Source: Flavobacterium celericrescens (lineage in GTDB: Bacteria; Bacteroidota; Bacteroidia; Flavobacteriales; Flavobacteriaceae). From it: a DNA stretch of 64,000 nt. Location of the stretch: contig NZ_JAAJBV010000004.1 of NCBI RefSeq assembly GCF_011392075.1, forward strand, positions 1 to 64,000, read 5' to 3'. The translations under genes were made by a program, and so were the position numbers. Each line of letters begins with the position of its first letter. Position 1 is the stretch's first letter. This document shows positions 17,230 to 25,279 of this stretch, in pieces. The notes under the pieces were generated by a model, which saw only the letters and a list, made by a program, of their open reading frames with translations, had not been told where the DNA came from and did no database searches.

Positions 17230-18555
17230 ATGAACATTACAAAAGCACAAGTTGATGCATTAAACGCTATTATTACAATAGCAATTACAAAAGAAGATTA
17301 TTCGGATAAAGTAGAAAAAGTATTAGCAGATTATAGAAAAAATGCAGCTATTTCTGGATTTAGAAAAGGAGCAGTTCCAATGAGTTTAATTCAAAAACAA
17401 TATGGAAAAGCTGTTTTGTTAGACGAAGTAAATAAAATTTTACAAGCTTCTTTAAATGATTATTTAACCACAGAAAAATTAGATATTCTTGGAAATCCAC
17501 TTCCAAAAATGACAGAAGATTTCAATTGGGACAATGAAAATTTATCTTTTGAGTTTGAATTAGGTTTAGCTCCTCAATTTTCAGTTGACTTAACGGCAAA
17601 AAACAATGTTATTAAATTCAATGTTATTGCTGATGATAAAATGTTGAATGATCAAGTAGAACGTATTCAAAAACAATACGGGAAATTAATTTCTCAAGCT
17701 GAAGTAAAAGCGGACTATGAAGTTAGAGGAACTTTTACAAATGAAGAAAAAGGAATTAATGCACCAGCAAATTTTGCATTAGATATTTTTGCAGATAAAA
17801 AAGTGGCTAAATCATTTGTAGGTAAAAAAGTAGGTGATGTAGTTGCTGTTGGAACAAAAGGGTTGTTTGACGACGATCATAAATTAATGGATTATTTGAA
17901 AGTAGCTCATGATGATGTTCATGGATTAGATATCACAGTTGATTTTACAATTGAAGAAATCAACGCAGTAGAAAAAGCTGAATTAAATCAAGAATTATTT
18001 GATAAATTATTCGGACCTGGAGTTATTGCTTCAGTAGAAGATTTAAAAGCAAAAATTAAAGAAGATGCTGAAGCGCAATTTGCACAGCAAGCTGATCAAA
18101 AATTCTTAAATGATGTGACTGATTTCTTAATAGAAAGCACAAAATTTGATTTGCCAGAAACATTCTTAAAAAAATGGATTAAAACAGTAACTGAAACGCC
18201 TCTTACTGATGAGCAAGCTGAAGAAGAATTTGCTAAAGCAGAAAAAGGATTGCGTTTTCAATTAATCGAAGGCAAAGTAATGGCTGAGAATAATTTGCAA
18301 ATCACTTTTGAAGATTTAAAAGCACATACAGCTGAGTTAATCAAAAAACAAATGGCACAATTTGGTCAATTAAATCCATCAGAAGATGAAATTAATGGAA
18401 TTGTTGCTCGTGTAATGTCAAACCAAGATGAGGTAAAACGTTTATCAGAGCAAGTAATGAGCGAAAAAATGTTAGGTCTTTACAAAGAAAAAGTAAAAGC
18501 TAAATCAAAAGAAGTAAATTACGAGCAATTTATCAAAGAAATGTACGGAGAATAA
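17230..18555 (+). CDS. tig: Trigger factor (ribosome-associated chaperone)
   Basis: 441 residues. The N-terminal ribosome-binding domain (about 1-115) carries the signature loop GFRKGAVPMSLIQKQYG (canonical GFRxGxxP). A divergent PPIase-type middle domain covers about 150-240, and a long helical C-terminal chaperone domain about 245-441. It binds nascent chains at the exit tunnel. The middle domain lacks much of the FKBP consensus, as is common in Bacteroidota, so prolyl isomerase activity is uncertain. It is followed by clpP and clpX, the classical gene order, but here a terminator separates tig from clpP. Confidence 0.94.
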   Translation: MNITKAQVDALNAIITIAITKEDYSDKVEKVLADYRKNAAISGFRKGAVPMSLIQKQYGKAVLLDEVNKILQASLNDYLTTEKLDILGNPLPKMTEDFNWDNENLSFEFELGLAPQFSVDLTAKNNVIKFNVIADDKMLNDQVERIQKQYGKLISQAEVKADYEVRGTFTNEEKGINAPANFALDIFADKKVAKSFVGKKVGDVVAVGTKGLFDDDHKLMDYLKVAHDDVHGLDITVDFTIEEINAVEKAELNQELFDKLFGPGVIASVEDLKAKIKEDAEAQFAQQADQKFLNDVTDFLIESTKFDLPETFLKKWIKTVTETPLTDEQAEEEFAKAEKGLRFQLIEGKVMAENNLQITFEDLKAHTAELIKKQMAQFGQLNPSEDEINGIVARVMSNQDEVKRLSEQVMSEKMLGLYKEKVKAKSKEVNYEQFIKEMYGE

Positions 18556-18581
18556 TTTCTCACAAAAAATAATTATCTTTG

Positions 18582-18609
18582 AGCGTCAAACTAGTTTTGG
18601 CGCTTTTTT
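18582..18609 (+). terminator. Terminator of tig
   Basis: Stem 18582-18590 with 18596-18604 (one G-T pair), 5-nt loop, T-run 18604-18609. A TATCTTTG motif (18574-18581) abuts it on the 5' side. Confidence 0.8.
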
Positions 18610-18677
18610 ATTGAAGACATTTAGTTTCATAAATAAAGATAACCTTTTAAAATTATACTGTTTTTTAGTTCAATCCA

Positions 18678-18708
18678 TTTAAACTTTTAAACACTTAAAC
18701 ATTTAAAC
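18678..18708 (+). repeat. Octamer tract (N)TTTAAAC before clpP
   Basis: Four imperfect copies of an 8-nt unit ending TTAAAC (TTTAAACT, TTTAAACA, CTTAAACA, TTTAAACA) end 9 nt before the clpP ATG. The same words occur in reverse orientation before fabD (41561-41586). Function unknown. Confidence 0.7.
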
Positions 18709-18716
18709 AAAAAAAT

Positions 18717-19373
18717 ATGAACTACGGAAAAGAATTTAAAAAATATGCGACTAAGCATCACGGAGTAAACAGCTTATATTATGATAAAATAGTAGGAAGT
18801 ATGACTCCTTATATCATCGAAGAACGCCAAATGAATGTAGCTTCAATGGATGTTTTCTCTCGTTTAATGATGGATAGAATCATTTTCTTAGGAACAGGAG
18901 TTGATGATTATGTAGCCAACATAATTCAAGCACAATTGTTATTTTTAGAAAGTGTTGATGCTTCTAAAGACATCAGTATTTATATCAATTCGCCTGGAGG
19001 AAGTGTGTATGCAGGATTAGGAATTTATGATACCATGCAATTCGTAAAGCCTGATGTAGCTACAATTTGTACAGGAATGGCGGCTTCAATGGGAGCGGTT
19101 TTATTATGTGCTGGGGCAGAAGGAAAACGTTCGGCATTACCACATTCAAGAGTTATGATTCACCAACCATCTGGAGGTGCACAAGGAGTAGCAACAGATA
19201 TGGAAATCAACTTGAAAGAAATGTTGAAATTAAAAGAAGAATTATATCAAATCATTTCACAACATTCAAAACAACCTTACGATAAAGTTTACAAAGACAG
19301 CGAAAGAGATTATTGGATGATTGCTGCCGAAGCAAAAGAGTATGGAATGATTGATGAAGTTTTAACAAGATAA
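18717..19373 (+). CDS. clpP: ATP-dependent Clp protease proteolytic subunit
   Basis: 218 residues. The serine protease triad is intact: S124 (GMAASMGA), H149 (MIHQPSGG) and D198 in the ERDYWM region. The substrate-groove motif YINSPGGSVYAG (89-100) is also present. Fourteen subunits form the barrel that degrades proteins unfolded by ClpX, whose gene follows after 72 nt. The first 20-25 residues are a little longer than in E. coli and may be processed. The leader contains an unusual TTAAAC octamer tract. Confidence 0.96.
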   Translation: MNYGKEFKKYATKHHGVNSLYYDKIVGSMTPYIIEERQMNVASMDVFSRLMMDRIIFLGTGVDDYVANIIQAQLLFLESVDASKDISIYINSPGGSVYAGLGIYDTMQFVKPDVATICTGMAASMGAVLLCAGAEGKRSALPHSRVMIHQPSGGAQGVATDMEINLKEMLKLKEELYQIISQHSKQPYDKVYKDSERDYWMIAAEAKEYGMIDEVLTR

Positions 19374-19387
19374 TTTAAAAAGTAATT

Positions 19388-19426
19388 AGTGATTAGTAAA
19401 TAGTGAAAAGCTACTTACTAATCACT
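19388..19426 (+). repeat. Inverted repeat in the clpP-clpX gap
   Basis: 16-nt arms (19388-19403 and 19411-19426, one mismatch) around a 7-nt loop. A further direct copy of the right-arm word (ACTAATCACT, 19431-19440) ends 5 nt before the clpX ATG. No T-run follows, so it is not a normal terminator. TTACTAATCACTTT recurs at 42518-42531. Confidence 0.75.
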
Positions 19427-19445
19427 TTTCACTAATCACTAAAAA

Positions 19446-20678
19446 ATGGCTAAAGAAGTATTAGAGTGTTCATTCTGCGGAAGGAAAAAGCCTGAAACCA
19501 ATTTATTAATTGCAGGGATTAATGCGCATATTTGCGACAAGTGTATCGAACAAGCTCACGGAATTGTGTTAGAAGAATTAAAACAATCAGGTAATTCCAA
19601 CTTGGTTGCCGATTTGGTTCTTTTAAAACCAAAAGAAATTCGTGCGTTTTTAGATGATTATGTTATTGGACAAGAGCAAACGAAAAAAGTAATGAGTGTA
19701 GCAGTATACAATCACTACAAACGTTTGATGCAAGTTCAATTAGAAGACGAAGTTGAGATTGAAAAAAGTAACATCTTAATGGTAGGGCAAACCGGAACAG
19801 GTAAAACATTAGTAGCAAAAACTATTGCTAAGATGTTGAATGTTCCTTTGGCTATTGTGGATGCAACTGTTTTAACCGAAGCGGGTTATGTAGGAGAAGA
19901 TGTTGAAAGTATTTTGACACGTTTACTACAAGCTGCCGATTATGATGTAGCTAAAGCTGAAAGAGGAATTGTATTTATTGACGAAATAGATAAAATTGCT
20001 CGTAAAAGCGATAATCCATCGATAACTCGTGATGTTTCGGGAGAAGGAGTACAACAAGCTTTGCTGAAATTATTAGAAGGAACGGTTGTAAACGTGCCAC
20101 CAAAAGGAGGAAGAAAACATCCCGACCAAAAATTTGTTGAGGTAAATACTCAAAATATCTTATTTATCGCAGGTGGTGCTTTTGACGGAATTGAAAGAAT
20201 CATTTCAAAACGTTTGAATAGACAAGCAGTGGGTTATAGTTCATCTATCGGAACTGACCAAATTGATAAAGATAATTTGTTGCAATATTTAATTCCAAAA
20301 GACGTAAAAGATTTTGGATTAATACCAGAAATTATTGGGCGTTTACCAGTTCTAACACACATGGATCCTTTGGATGCAGAAACATTAAGAGCAATTTTAA
20401 CAGAGCCTAAAAACGCCTTAATTAAGCAATATAAAAAATTGTTTGAAATGGATGAGGTAACTCTTGATGTTGAAGAAGAGGCTTTAAATTATATTGTTGA
20501 AAAAGCTTTAGAATACAAATTAGGAGCAAGAGGTTTACGTTCGTTATGTGAGGCTATTTTAACAGATGCAATGTATGAATTGCCTAGTTCTGAAGAGAAG
20601 CATTTACAAGTAACGAAAGAATATGCCGAAAGTAGCTTAAGTAAAAATTTATTACAACGCTTAAAAGCAGTTTCTTAG
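19446..20678 (+). CDS. clpX: ATP-dependent Clp protease ATP-binding subunit
   Basis: 410 residues. The N-terminal zinc finger has C8, C11, C30 and C33. Walker A is GQTGTGKT (114-121), Walker B is VFIDEID (D179-E180), and the pore loop GYVGEDV is at 147-153. The second pore-loop motif GGRKHP and the C-terminal sensor-2 region GARGLRS are visible. It is an AAA+ unfoldase that recognises tagged substrates and feeds them to ClpP. It ends just before a bidirectional terminator shared with a small convergent lipoprotein gene. Confidence 0.97.
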   Translation: MAKEVLECSFCGRKKPETNLLIAGINAHICDKCIEQAHGIVLEELKQSGNSNLVADLVLLKPKEIRAFLDDYVIGQEQTKKVMSVAVYNHYKRLMQVQLEDEVEIEKSNILMVGQTGTGKTLVAKTIAKMLNVPLAIVDATVLTEAGYVGEDVESILTRLLQAADYDVAKAERGIVFIDEIDKIARKSDNPSITRDVSGEGVQQALLKLLEGTVVNVPPKGGRKHPDQKFVEVNTQNILFIAGGAFDGIERIISKRLNRQAVGYSSSIGTDQIDKDNLLQYLIPKDVKDFGLIPEIIGRLPVLTHMDPLDAETLRAILTEPKNALIKQYKKLFEMDEVTLDVEEEALNYIVEKALEYKLGARGLRSLCEAILTDAMYELPSSEEKHLQVTKEYAESSLSKNLLQRLKAVS

Positions 20679-20700
20679 TTATTACAATATTCATATAAAT

Positions 20701-20729
20701 AAAAAGGTCACCAATTGGCGACCTTTTTA
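20701..20729. terminator. Bidirectional terminator between clpX and a small lipoprotein gene
   Basis: Stem 20706-20712 with 20717-20723 (one mismatch), loop AATT, with an A-run before and T-run after. It serves clpX (+) and the convergent small gene (-). Confidence 0.8.
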
Positions 20730-20732
20730 TAT

Positions 20733-20867
20733 TTAAGCATTTTTCTTTTGCTCGAGTGTTTTTACTTGTTTAGCGTGAACATATCTTTTTTGACAACTCC
20801 AACCTCCAGAACATGAGGTTAATAATAATACAGTTGCAACGGCTAAAACTAGAGAGAATTTTTTCAT
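20733..20867 (-). CDS. Small lipoprotein with Cys/Arg-rich tail (44 aa)
   Basis: 44 residues, starting MKKFSLVLAVATVLLLTSC: a lipoprotein signal with lipobox LTSC (C19). The mature peptide is only 26 residues, with a second Cys (GGWSCQKRY) and a basic, hydrophilic end. It is bounded by a terminator downstream and a start codon 40 nt from the end of the OmpA gene, so it may be the last gene of that transcript. A second gene of the same design lies at 22655-22819. The family is not recognised; export and lipidation are inferred from the signal. Confidence 0.72.
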   Translation of the reverse strand: MKKFSLVLAVATVLLLTSCSGGWSCQKRYVHAKQVKTLEQKKNA

Positions 20868-20906
20868 TTTTGTTTAGAGAGTTTTTTATAGTTGTGATTA
20901 ATTGTG

Positions 20907-22469
20907 TTATTTAATAATTTTAAATTCGACTCTTCGGTTTGTTTGGTCTTGTTCGGCAGAACATTTGTCGCATTTGTTTAATAATTGACTTTCTCCAAAA
21001 CCTTTATATGATAATCTAGAAGCGGCAATTCCTTTATTGATTAAATATTGGTATGAAGATTTTGCTCTTCTTTCAGAAAGTTTTTGGTTGTAATCAGCAG
21101 TACCTTTATTATCAGTATGAGCATTAATTACAATTGACATTTCTGGATTGTTATTTAAAACCTCAACAATTTTATTTAAAGACAATGTAGATTCTTGTTT
21201 GATGCTAGCTTTATCAAAATCAAAGTATATGTTTTCAATAACAATCGCATCTTCGGTAACAACTGCTTTTTTCTGTTTTAATGTAAGTGTTTTGTTTGTG
21301 TCGCCAGTAGAAATTTGAGTAGTTTTAGGTTCATAACCATCTTTCTCAATTGTAGTTGTGTATTGAGATAATGGCTCCAACTGCAATCTTACTTTACCTT
21401 TATCGTCAGTTTTTGTGTTAGCAATAATATCTCCAAATTCGTTTTTAACAACAATTTTTGCATTTGGTAAAGCAATACTAGATAATTCTTCAACAACCGT
21501 ATAATCATTATATTGATTTTCTTGTGTTTTGATATCAAATTTTAAAATATCAAAATTTCCAGCGGCGTGTTTATCAGTAGAAATATACCCTTTAGATGGA
21601 GATGTCATTACAAAAGCAACATCATCTCTTCTAGAGTTCAAATCAGTACCTAAATTTAAAGCAGGTAAAAAAGTGTTATTAACTTTAGCAGATCTAAAAA
21701 CGTCATATCCACCAATGTTTGTATGACCTTTTGATGAAAAATATAAATATTTATTATCAGAAGATATAAAAGGATATTTTTCATCCGTTGCCGTATTGAT
21801 AGTTGGTCCTAAATTAACCAATTGTCCTATAGTTCCATTTTCTAATATTGGTGCTTCATAAATATCAAAACCACCAAAACCACCAGGAATATTTGATGCT
21901 ATATAGATTTTCTTTCCATCAGGAGAAACGCTAGGAGTTTCTACAGAGTAATTTGCAGGTACGGCGTTTAAATTAGTTATATTCGTCCACTTTTTTGCGT
22001 CTTTTTCATTTAATTCAGCTTTGTGAAGTGTGAAAAGTTGTGGGTTTTCTGGATTTTCTTGTGTGAAATAAATTGTTCTTTGGTCAGGTGAAAAACCTAA
22101 CGAACCTTCATTTTTGTCTGAATTCAAGGCCTGAGAAAAAAGTAATGGAAATGATAAGCTGCCATCATCTTTAATATCTACACAGTATAAGTTGTTGTTT
22201 GGTTCATTCGTTGCTGGATTAACAGTAATTTCAGCATGTCTATGTTTTTTGTTAGACAAAATAATATACTTGTTTTTAAAAAACGATGTTCCAACTTCAT
22301 TCAATTCGGAATTAATCCCCGTATCGTTGATTAAAAAGTTTAAACCTTTAGTAGATTTATTAATTACATTGATAATTGAGTCTAATCCTTCAGAGCGTTT
22401 AGGTTCTTGTGAGTATGCAGTAAAAGTTCCAATAAGTAAAAATAAAGTTAGTATTTTAGGGAAATTCAT
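20907..22469 (-). CDS. OmpA-family protein with PD40 beta-propeller (PorE-like layout)
   Basis: 520 residues. Signal peptide (about 1-20, ending TAYSQ). Tandem PD40/WD40-like strands cover about 100-310 (FSPDQRTIYFTQE, VSPDGKKIYIASNIPGGFGGFDIY, YLYFSSKGHTNIGGYDVF). A carboxypeptidase-regulatory-like domain lies at about 325-390. A C-terminal OmpA domain (about 410-520) contains the peptidoglycan-binding NAHTDNKG and LSERRAKS motifs. Propeller + CRD + OmpA is the layout of the type IX component PorE, but the N-terminal TPR part of PorE is not evident here. It anchors to peptidoglycan in the periplasm; a T9SS role is only a possibility. Confidence 0.85.
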   Translation of the reverse strand: MNFPKILTLFLLIGTFTAYSQEPKRSEGLDSIINVINKSTKGLNFLINDTGINSELNEVGTSFFKNKYIILSNKKHRHAEITVNPATNEPNNNLYCVDIKDDGSLSFPLLFSQALNSDKNEGSLGFSPDQRTIYFTQENPENPQLFTLHKAELNEKDAKKWTNITNLNAVPANYSVETPSVSPDGKKIYIASNIPGGFGGFDIYEAPILENGTIGQLVNLGPTINTATDEKYPFISSDNKYLYFSSKGHTNIGGYDVFRSAKVNNTFLPALNLGTDLNSRRDDVAFVMTSPSKGYISTDKHAAGNFDILKFDIKTQENQYNDYTVVEELSSIALPNAKIVVKNEFGDIIANTKTDDKGKVRLQLEPLSQYTTTIEKDGYEPKTTQISTGDTNKTLTLKQKKAVVTEDAIVIENIYFDFDKASIKQESTLSLNKIVEVLNNNPEMSIVINAHTDNKGTADYNQKLSERRAKSSYQYLINKGIAASRLSYKGFGESQLLNKCDKCSAEQDQTNRRVEFKIIK

Positions 22470-22589
22470 AAAATTAAATACTTAATTAATAGTAGGTTAA
22501 TGTTTTCTTAAAAACGAGTGCAAAATTAAGACTATATTTCAGATAAAAAATCTTTTGTATAATAATTATCATAAAATTCGATAAACTGC

Positions 22590-22624
22590 AAAAAAAATCG
22601 ATTTCATGACAAATGAAATCGATT
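22590..22624 (-). terminator. Terminator of the 54-aa lipoprotein gene
   Basis: A perfect 12-bp stem (22596-22607 with 22613-22624) with a 5-nt loop, followed on the reverse strand by a T-run (22590-22595). It isolates the small gene from the OmpA gene downstream. Confidence 0.85.
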
Positions 22625-22654
22625 AAATTTTAGATATTTTTTTAAAAAGTAAAA

Positions 22655-22819
22655 TTATACGATATGTGTTTTGTGAATATCTTTATAAATTTCTTGTTTT
22701 GTTGAATTTTTGTTGAATTCACATCTTCTGTATGGACCACACTTATAACGTCTGGGACCACATGAAAATGATGAAATTATAACAATTATGATGAGTAAGA
22801 TAATTACTGTTTTTTTCAT
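22655..22819 (-). CDS. Small lipoprotein with Cys/Arg-rich tail (54 aa)
   Basis: 54 residues: MKKTVIILLIIIVIISSFSC is a lipoprotein signal with C20 as lipid site. The mature part (CGPRRYKCGPYRRCEFN...) has two more Cys and a repeated C-G-P-x-R-R/Y motif, then a charged tail. It starts 8 nt after the GH3 gene stop and ends in its own strong terminator. Design and size resemble the small gene at 20733-20867 on the other side of the OmpA gene. No known family is recognised. Confidence 0.72.
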   Translation of the reverse strand: MKKTVIILLIIIVIISSFSCGPRRYKCGPYRRCEFNKNSTKQEIYKDIHKTHIV

Positions 22820-22827
22820 TTTATTTT

Positions 22828-24336
22828 TTATAAATTAAGTAAGCTTTCTAAATAATTTCGCTCGTTTGATAATCTTGGAATTTTGTGTTGTCCACCAAGT
22901 TTATCTTCTTTTTTTAACCAGTCATAAAAAAGATTTGTTCGAGCAACATTTAATACTAACGGATTTAAAGTCATATTGTTGTATCGCTTGGCTTCATAGT
23001 CAGAATTCAGTGCTTGAATATTTTCATCTAACACTAAACCAAATTTTTCGATATTTTCTGGAGGATTTTTAAATTCAATTATCCATTCATGAGCTCCTTT
23101 TTGTTTATCGCTCATAAAAATAGGCGCTACGGTATAATCAACAATTTCACAGTCAAACATAGCACACGTTTTGGCTATGGCAACATCTGTATTTTCTACC
23201 ATTAATTCTTCACCAAAAACATTAATATGATGTTTAGTTCTTCCTGAAACTTTAACTCTATATGGGTTTAAGGATGTAAATCGAATAGTGTCTCCTATTA
23301 AATAACGCCATAAACCTGAATTTGTAGTAATAACTAAGGCATAATTTTTATTCAACTCAACCTGATTTAGTCGAATAATACGTTGGTTCAATGTGCCAAA
23401 AGTGTCCATTGGAATAAATTCATAAAAAATGCCATAATCTAACATCAACAATAACTCGTCAGAATTATTTTGATCCTGAATGGCAAAAAATCCTTCAGAA
23501 GCATTGTAAATTTCGTAGTACTTAAAATTATCTTTTGGGAATAATTTTTTGTATTGCTCTTTATAAGGTTCAAAACTTACGCCACCATGAAAATAAACTT
23601 CAGCATTTGGCCATAGTTCTAATAGATTTGATTTTCCAGTTGTTTCTAAAGCTTTTTGAAGTAAAACTAACATCCAACTTGGAACACCTGCCAAACTGGT
23701 AACGTTTTCATTAATTGTTTCATTAATAATTGCAGGAAGTTTTGTTTCCCAATCGCCCATTAATGATATTTTACTACTTGGAGTTGAACTAAATTCAGCC
23801 CAAATAGGCATATTGTCAATCAAAATAGCAGATAAATCACCAAAAAAAGTATTATTATCTTCATACAATTGTTTACTTCCACCAAGACGTAGACTTTTCC
23901 CTATAAAAAGTTGTGAATCTTCGTTGTTATTTAAATACAAGCACAATAAATCTTTACTAGCTTTGTAATGACAATTTTCTAGAGCTTCTGAACTTACAGG
24001 AATAAACTTGCTCTTCGCATTGGTAGTTCCGCTAGATTTAGCAAACCATTTAATATTAGAATTCCAAAAAACATTCTGTTCTCCTTTTCGAGTTAATTCA
24101 ATTAAAGGTTCTAAATCTTCGTAGGTAGAAACAGGAATTCTTTCGCTAAAAGTTGTGTAGCTTTTCATAGAAGAAAAGTCATATTTCTTACCTATTTGAG
24201 TGTTTTCGGCAGATTTTATTAGGCTGAAAAGTAATTCTTCTTGAACTTCATGTGGGTATTTTAAAAACAATTCCATTTGATGAATTCGCTTTTTTAAAAT
24301 CCAAGTCGCAAAAGAATTTATGATTTGTAATGGCAT
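22828..24336 (-). CDS. GH3 auxin-responsive promoter family protein (acyl-adenylate enzyme)
   Basis: 502 residues, matching the bacterial GH3 family. The ATP-binding motif appears as KSSGTTNAKSKFIPVS (about 100-115), and later family motifs include YNASEGFFAIQDQ and the hinge-region KVSGRTKHHINVFGEELMVENTD. GH3 enzymes activate a carboxylic acid with ATP and join it to an amine or amino acid. In plants the acid is auxin or jasmonate; the substrate of the flavobacterial enzymes is not known. It starts opposite the DUF2797 gene (divergent, 101-nt gap). Confidence 0.9.
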   Translation of the reverse strand: MPLQIINSFATWILKKRIHQMELFLKYPHEVQEELLFSLIKSAENTQIGKKYDFSSMKSYTTFSERIPVSTYEDLEPLIELTRKGEQNVFWNSNIKWFAKSSGTTNAKSKFIPVSSEALENCHYKASKDLLCLYLNNNEDSQLFIGKSLRLGGSKQLYEDNNTFFGDLSAILIDNMPIWAEFSSTPSSKISLMGDWETKLPAIINETINENVTSLAGVPSWMLVLLQKALETTGKSNLLELWPNAEVYFHGGVSFEPYKEQYKKLFPKDNFKYYEIYNASEGFFAIQDQNNSDELLLMLDYGIFYEFIPMDTFGTLNQRIIRLNQVELNKNYALVITTNSGLWRYLIGDTIRFTSLNPYRVKVSGRTKHHINVFGEELMVENTDVAIAKTCAMFDCEIVDYTVAPIFMSDKQKGAHEWIIEFKNPPENIEKFGLVLDENIQALNSDYEAKRYNNMTLNPLVLNVARTNLFYDWLKKEDKLGGQHKIPRLSNERNYLESLLNL

Positions 24337-24437
24337 TTAGTTAGTTCTAATTTTGAATTATTAAAAGGGAATAATAACTTTACCAAAAATAGCATTTTTT
24401 TTAAATAATCGAGCAAAAAAGAAAATCTTTACACGAA

Positions 24438-25229
24438 ATGATATATCAAGGCACACTTTCAAAAATGCAAACAGAATTAAGTAACCCAATTCAGTATTAC
24501 TTGGTTTTTGAGAACAGTTTTTTGAATCTTAATCAGCTTTTAGGGAAAAATCTCGAAATTGAATTTCAAGGTTACCAATGTTTAAATTGTGGAAAAGCAA
24601 AGAAAATTTTTCGTCAAGGTTTTTGTTACGATTGTTTTATGAGTAGCCCAGCGGTAGGCGATTGGATTATGAAACCCGAATTAAGTACCGCACATCTAGA
24701 TATTGAAGATAGAGATTTGGCGTATGAAAAGCGCGTACAATTGCAACCTCATGTTGTTTATTTAGCTTTATCCAGTGAAGTAAAAGTAGGCGTAACCCGA
24801 AAAACACAAGTACCAACTCGTTGGATAGACCAAGGTGCTGTTCAAGCAATTCCAATTGTAGAAGTTCCGAACAGATATTTAGCTGGAATTACTGAGGTGG
24901 CATTGAAAAATCATTTTGCAGATAAAACCAATTGGCAAAAAATGCTAAAAAATGAAGTTCCTAACATGGATTTAATTGCAGAACGCAATAAAGTATTTGA
25001 TTGGTTGCCAAATGAGGTAAAAGATTATTTTCCAAAAGATGAAAAAATTATCCAATTAGATTTTCCGGTGTTAAATTATCCTAAAAAAGTAAGCAGTTTG
25101 AATTTAGATAAAACACCAAATTTTACCGGAACATTAACAGGAATAAAAGGGCAATACTTGCTCTTTGAAGATGGAACTGTTTTTAATGTGAGAACCTATG
25201 AAGGCTATGTGGTAAAAATGAGCTTATAA
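24438..25229 (+). CDS. DUF2797 domain protein
   Basis: 263 residues. A zinc-ribbon-like set of four Cys lies at C48, C51, C63 and C66 (YQCLNCGKAKKIFRQGFCYDCF). It is followed by the family core SPAVGDWIMKPELSTAHL and a GIY-YIG-like stretch HVVYLALSSEVKVGVTRKTQVPTRWIDQGA, which recalls the nuclease fold but without a confirmed catalytic set. Function is unknown in the whole family; nucleic-acid binding is a guess from the ribbon and fold hint. It stands alone and ends in a strong terminator. Confidence 0.87.
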   Translation: MIYQGTLSKMQTELSNPIQYYLVFENSFLNLNQLLGKNLEIEFQGYQCLNCGKAKKIFRQGFCYDCFMSSPAVGDWIMKPELSTAHLDIEDRDLAYEKRVQLQPHVVYLALSSEVKVGVTRKTQVPTRWIDQGAVQAIPIVEVPNRYLAGITEVALKNHFADKTNWQKMLKNEVPNMDLIAERNKVFDWLPNEVKDYFPKDEKIIQLDFPVLNYPKKVSSLNLDKTPNFTGTLTGIKGQYLLFEDGTVFNVRTYEGYVVKMSL

Positions 25230-25231
25230 AA

Positions 25232-25264
25232 GAAAACCCTTTCAATTTGAAAGGGTTTTCTTTT
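25232..25264. terminator. Bidirectional terminator between DUF2797 gene and AsmA gene
   Basis: A perfect 12-bp stem (25232-25243 with 25249-25260), loop AATTT, T-run on the plus strand. It sits between convergent genes. Confidence 0.88.
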
Positions 25265-25279
25265 ACAATAAGTATTAAA

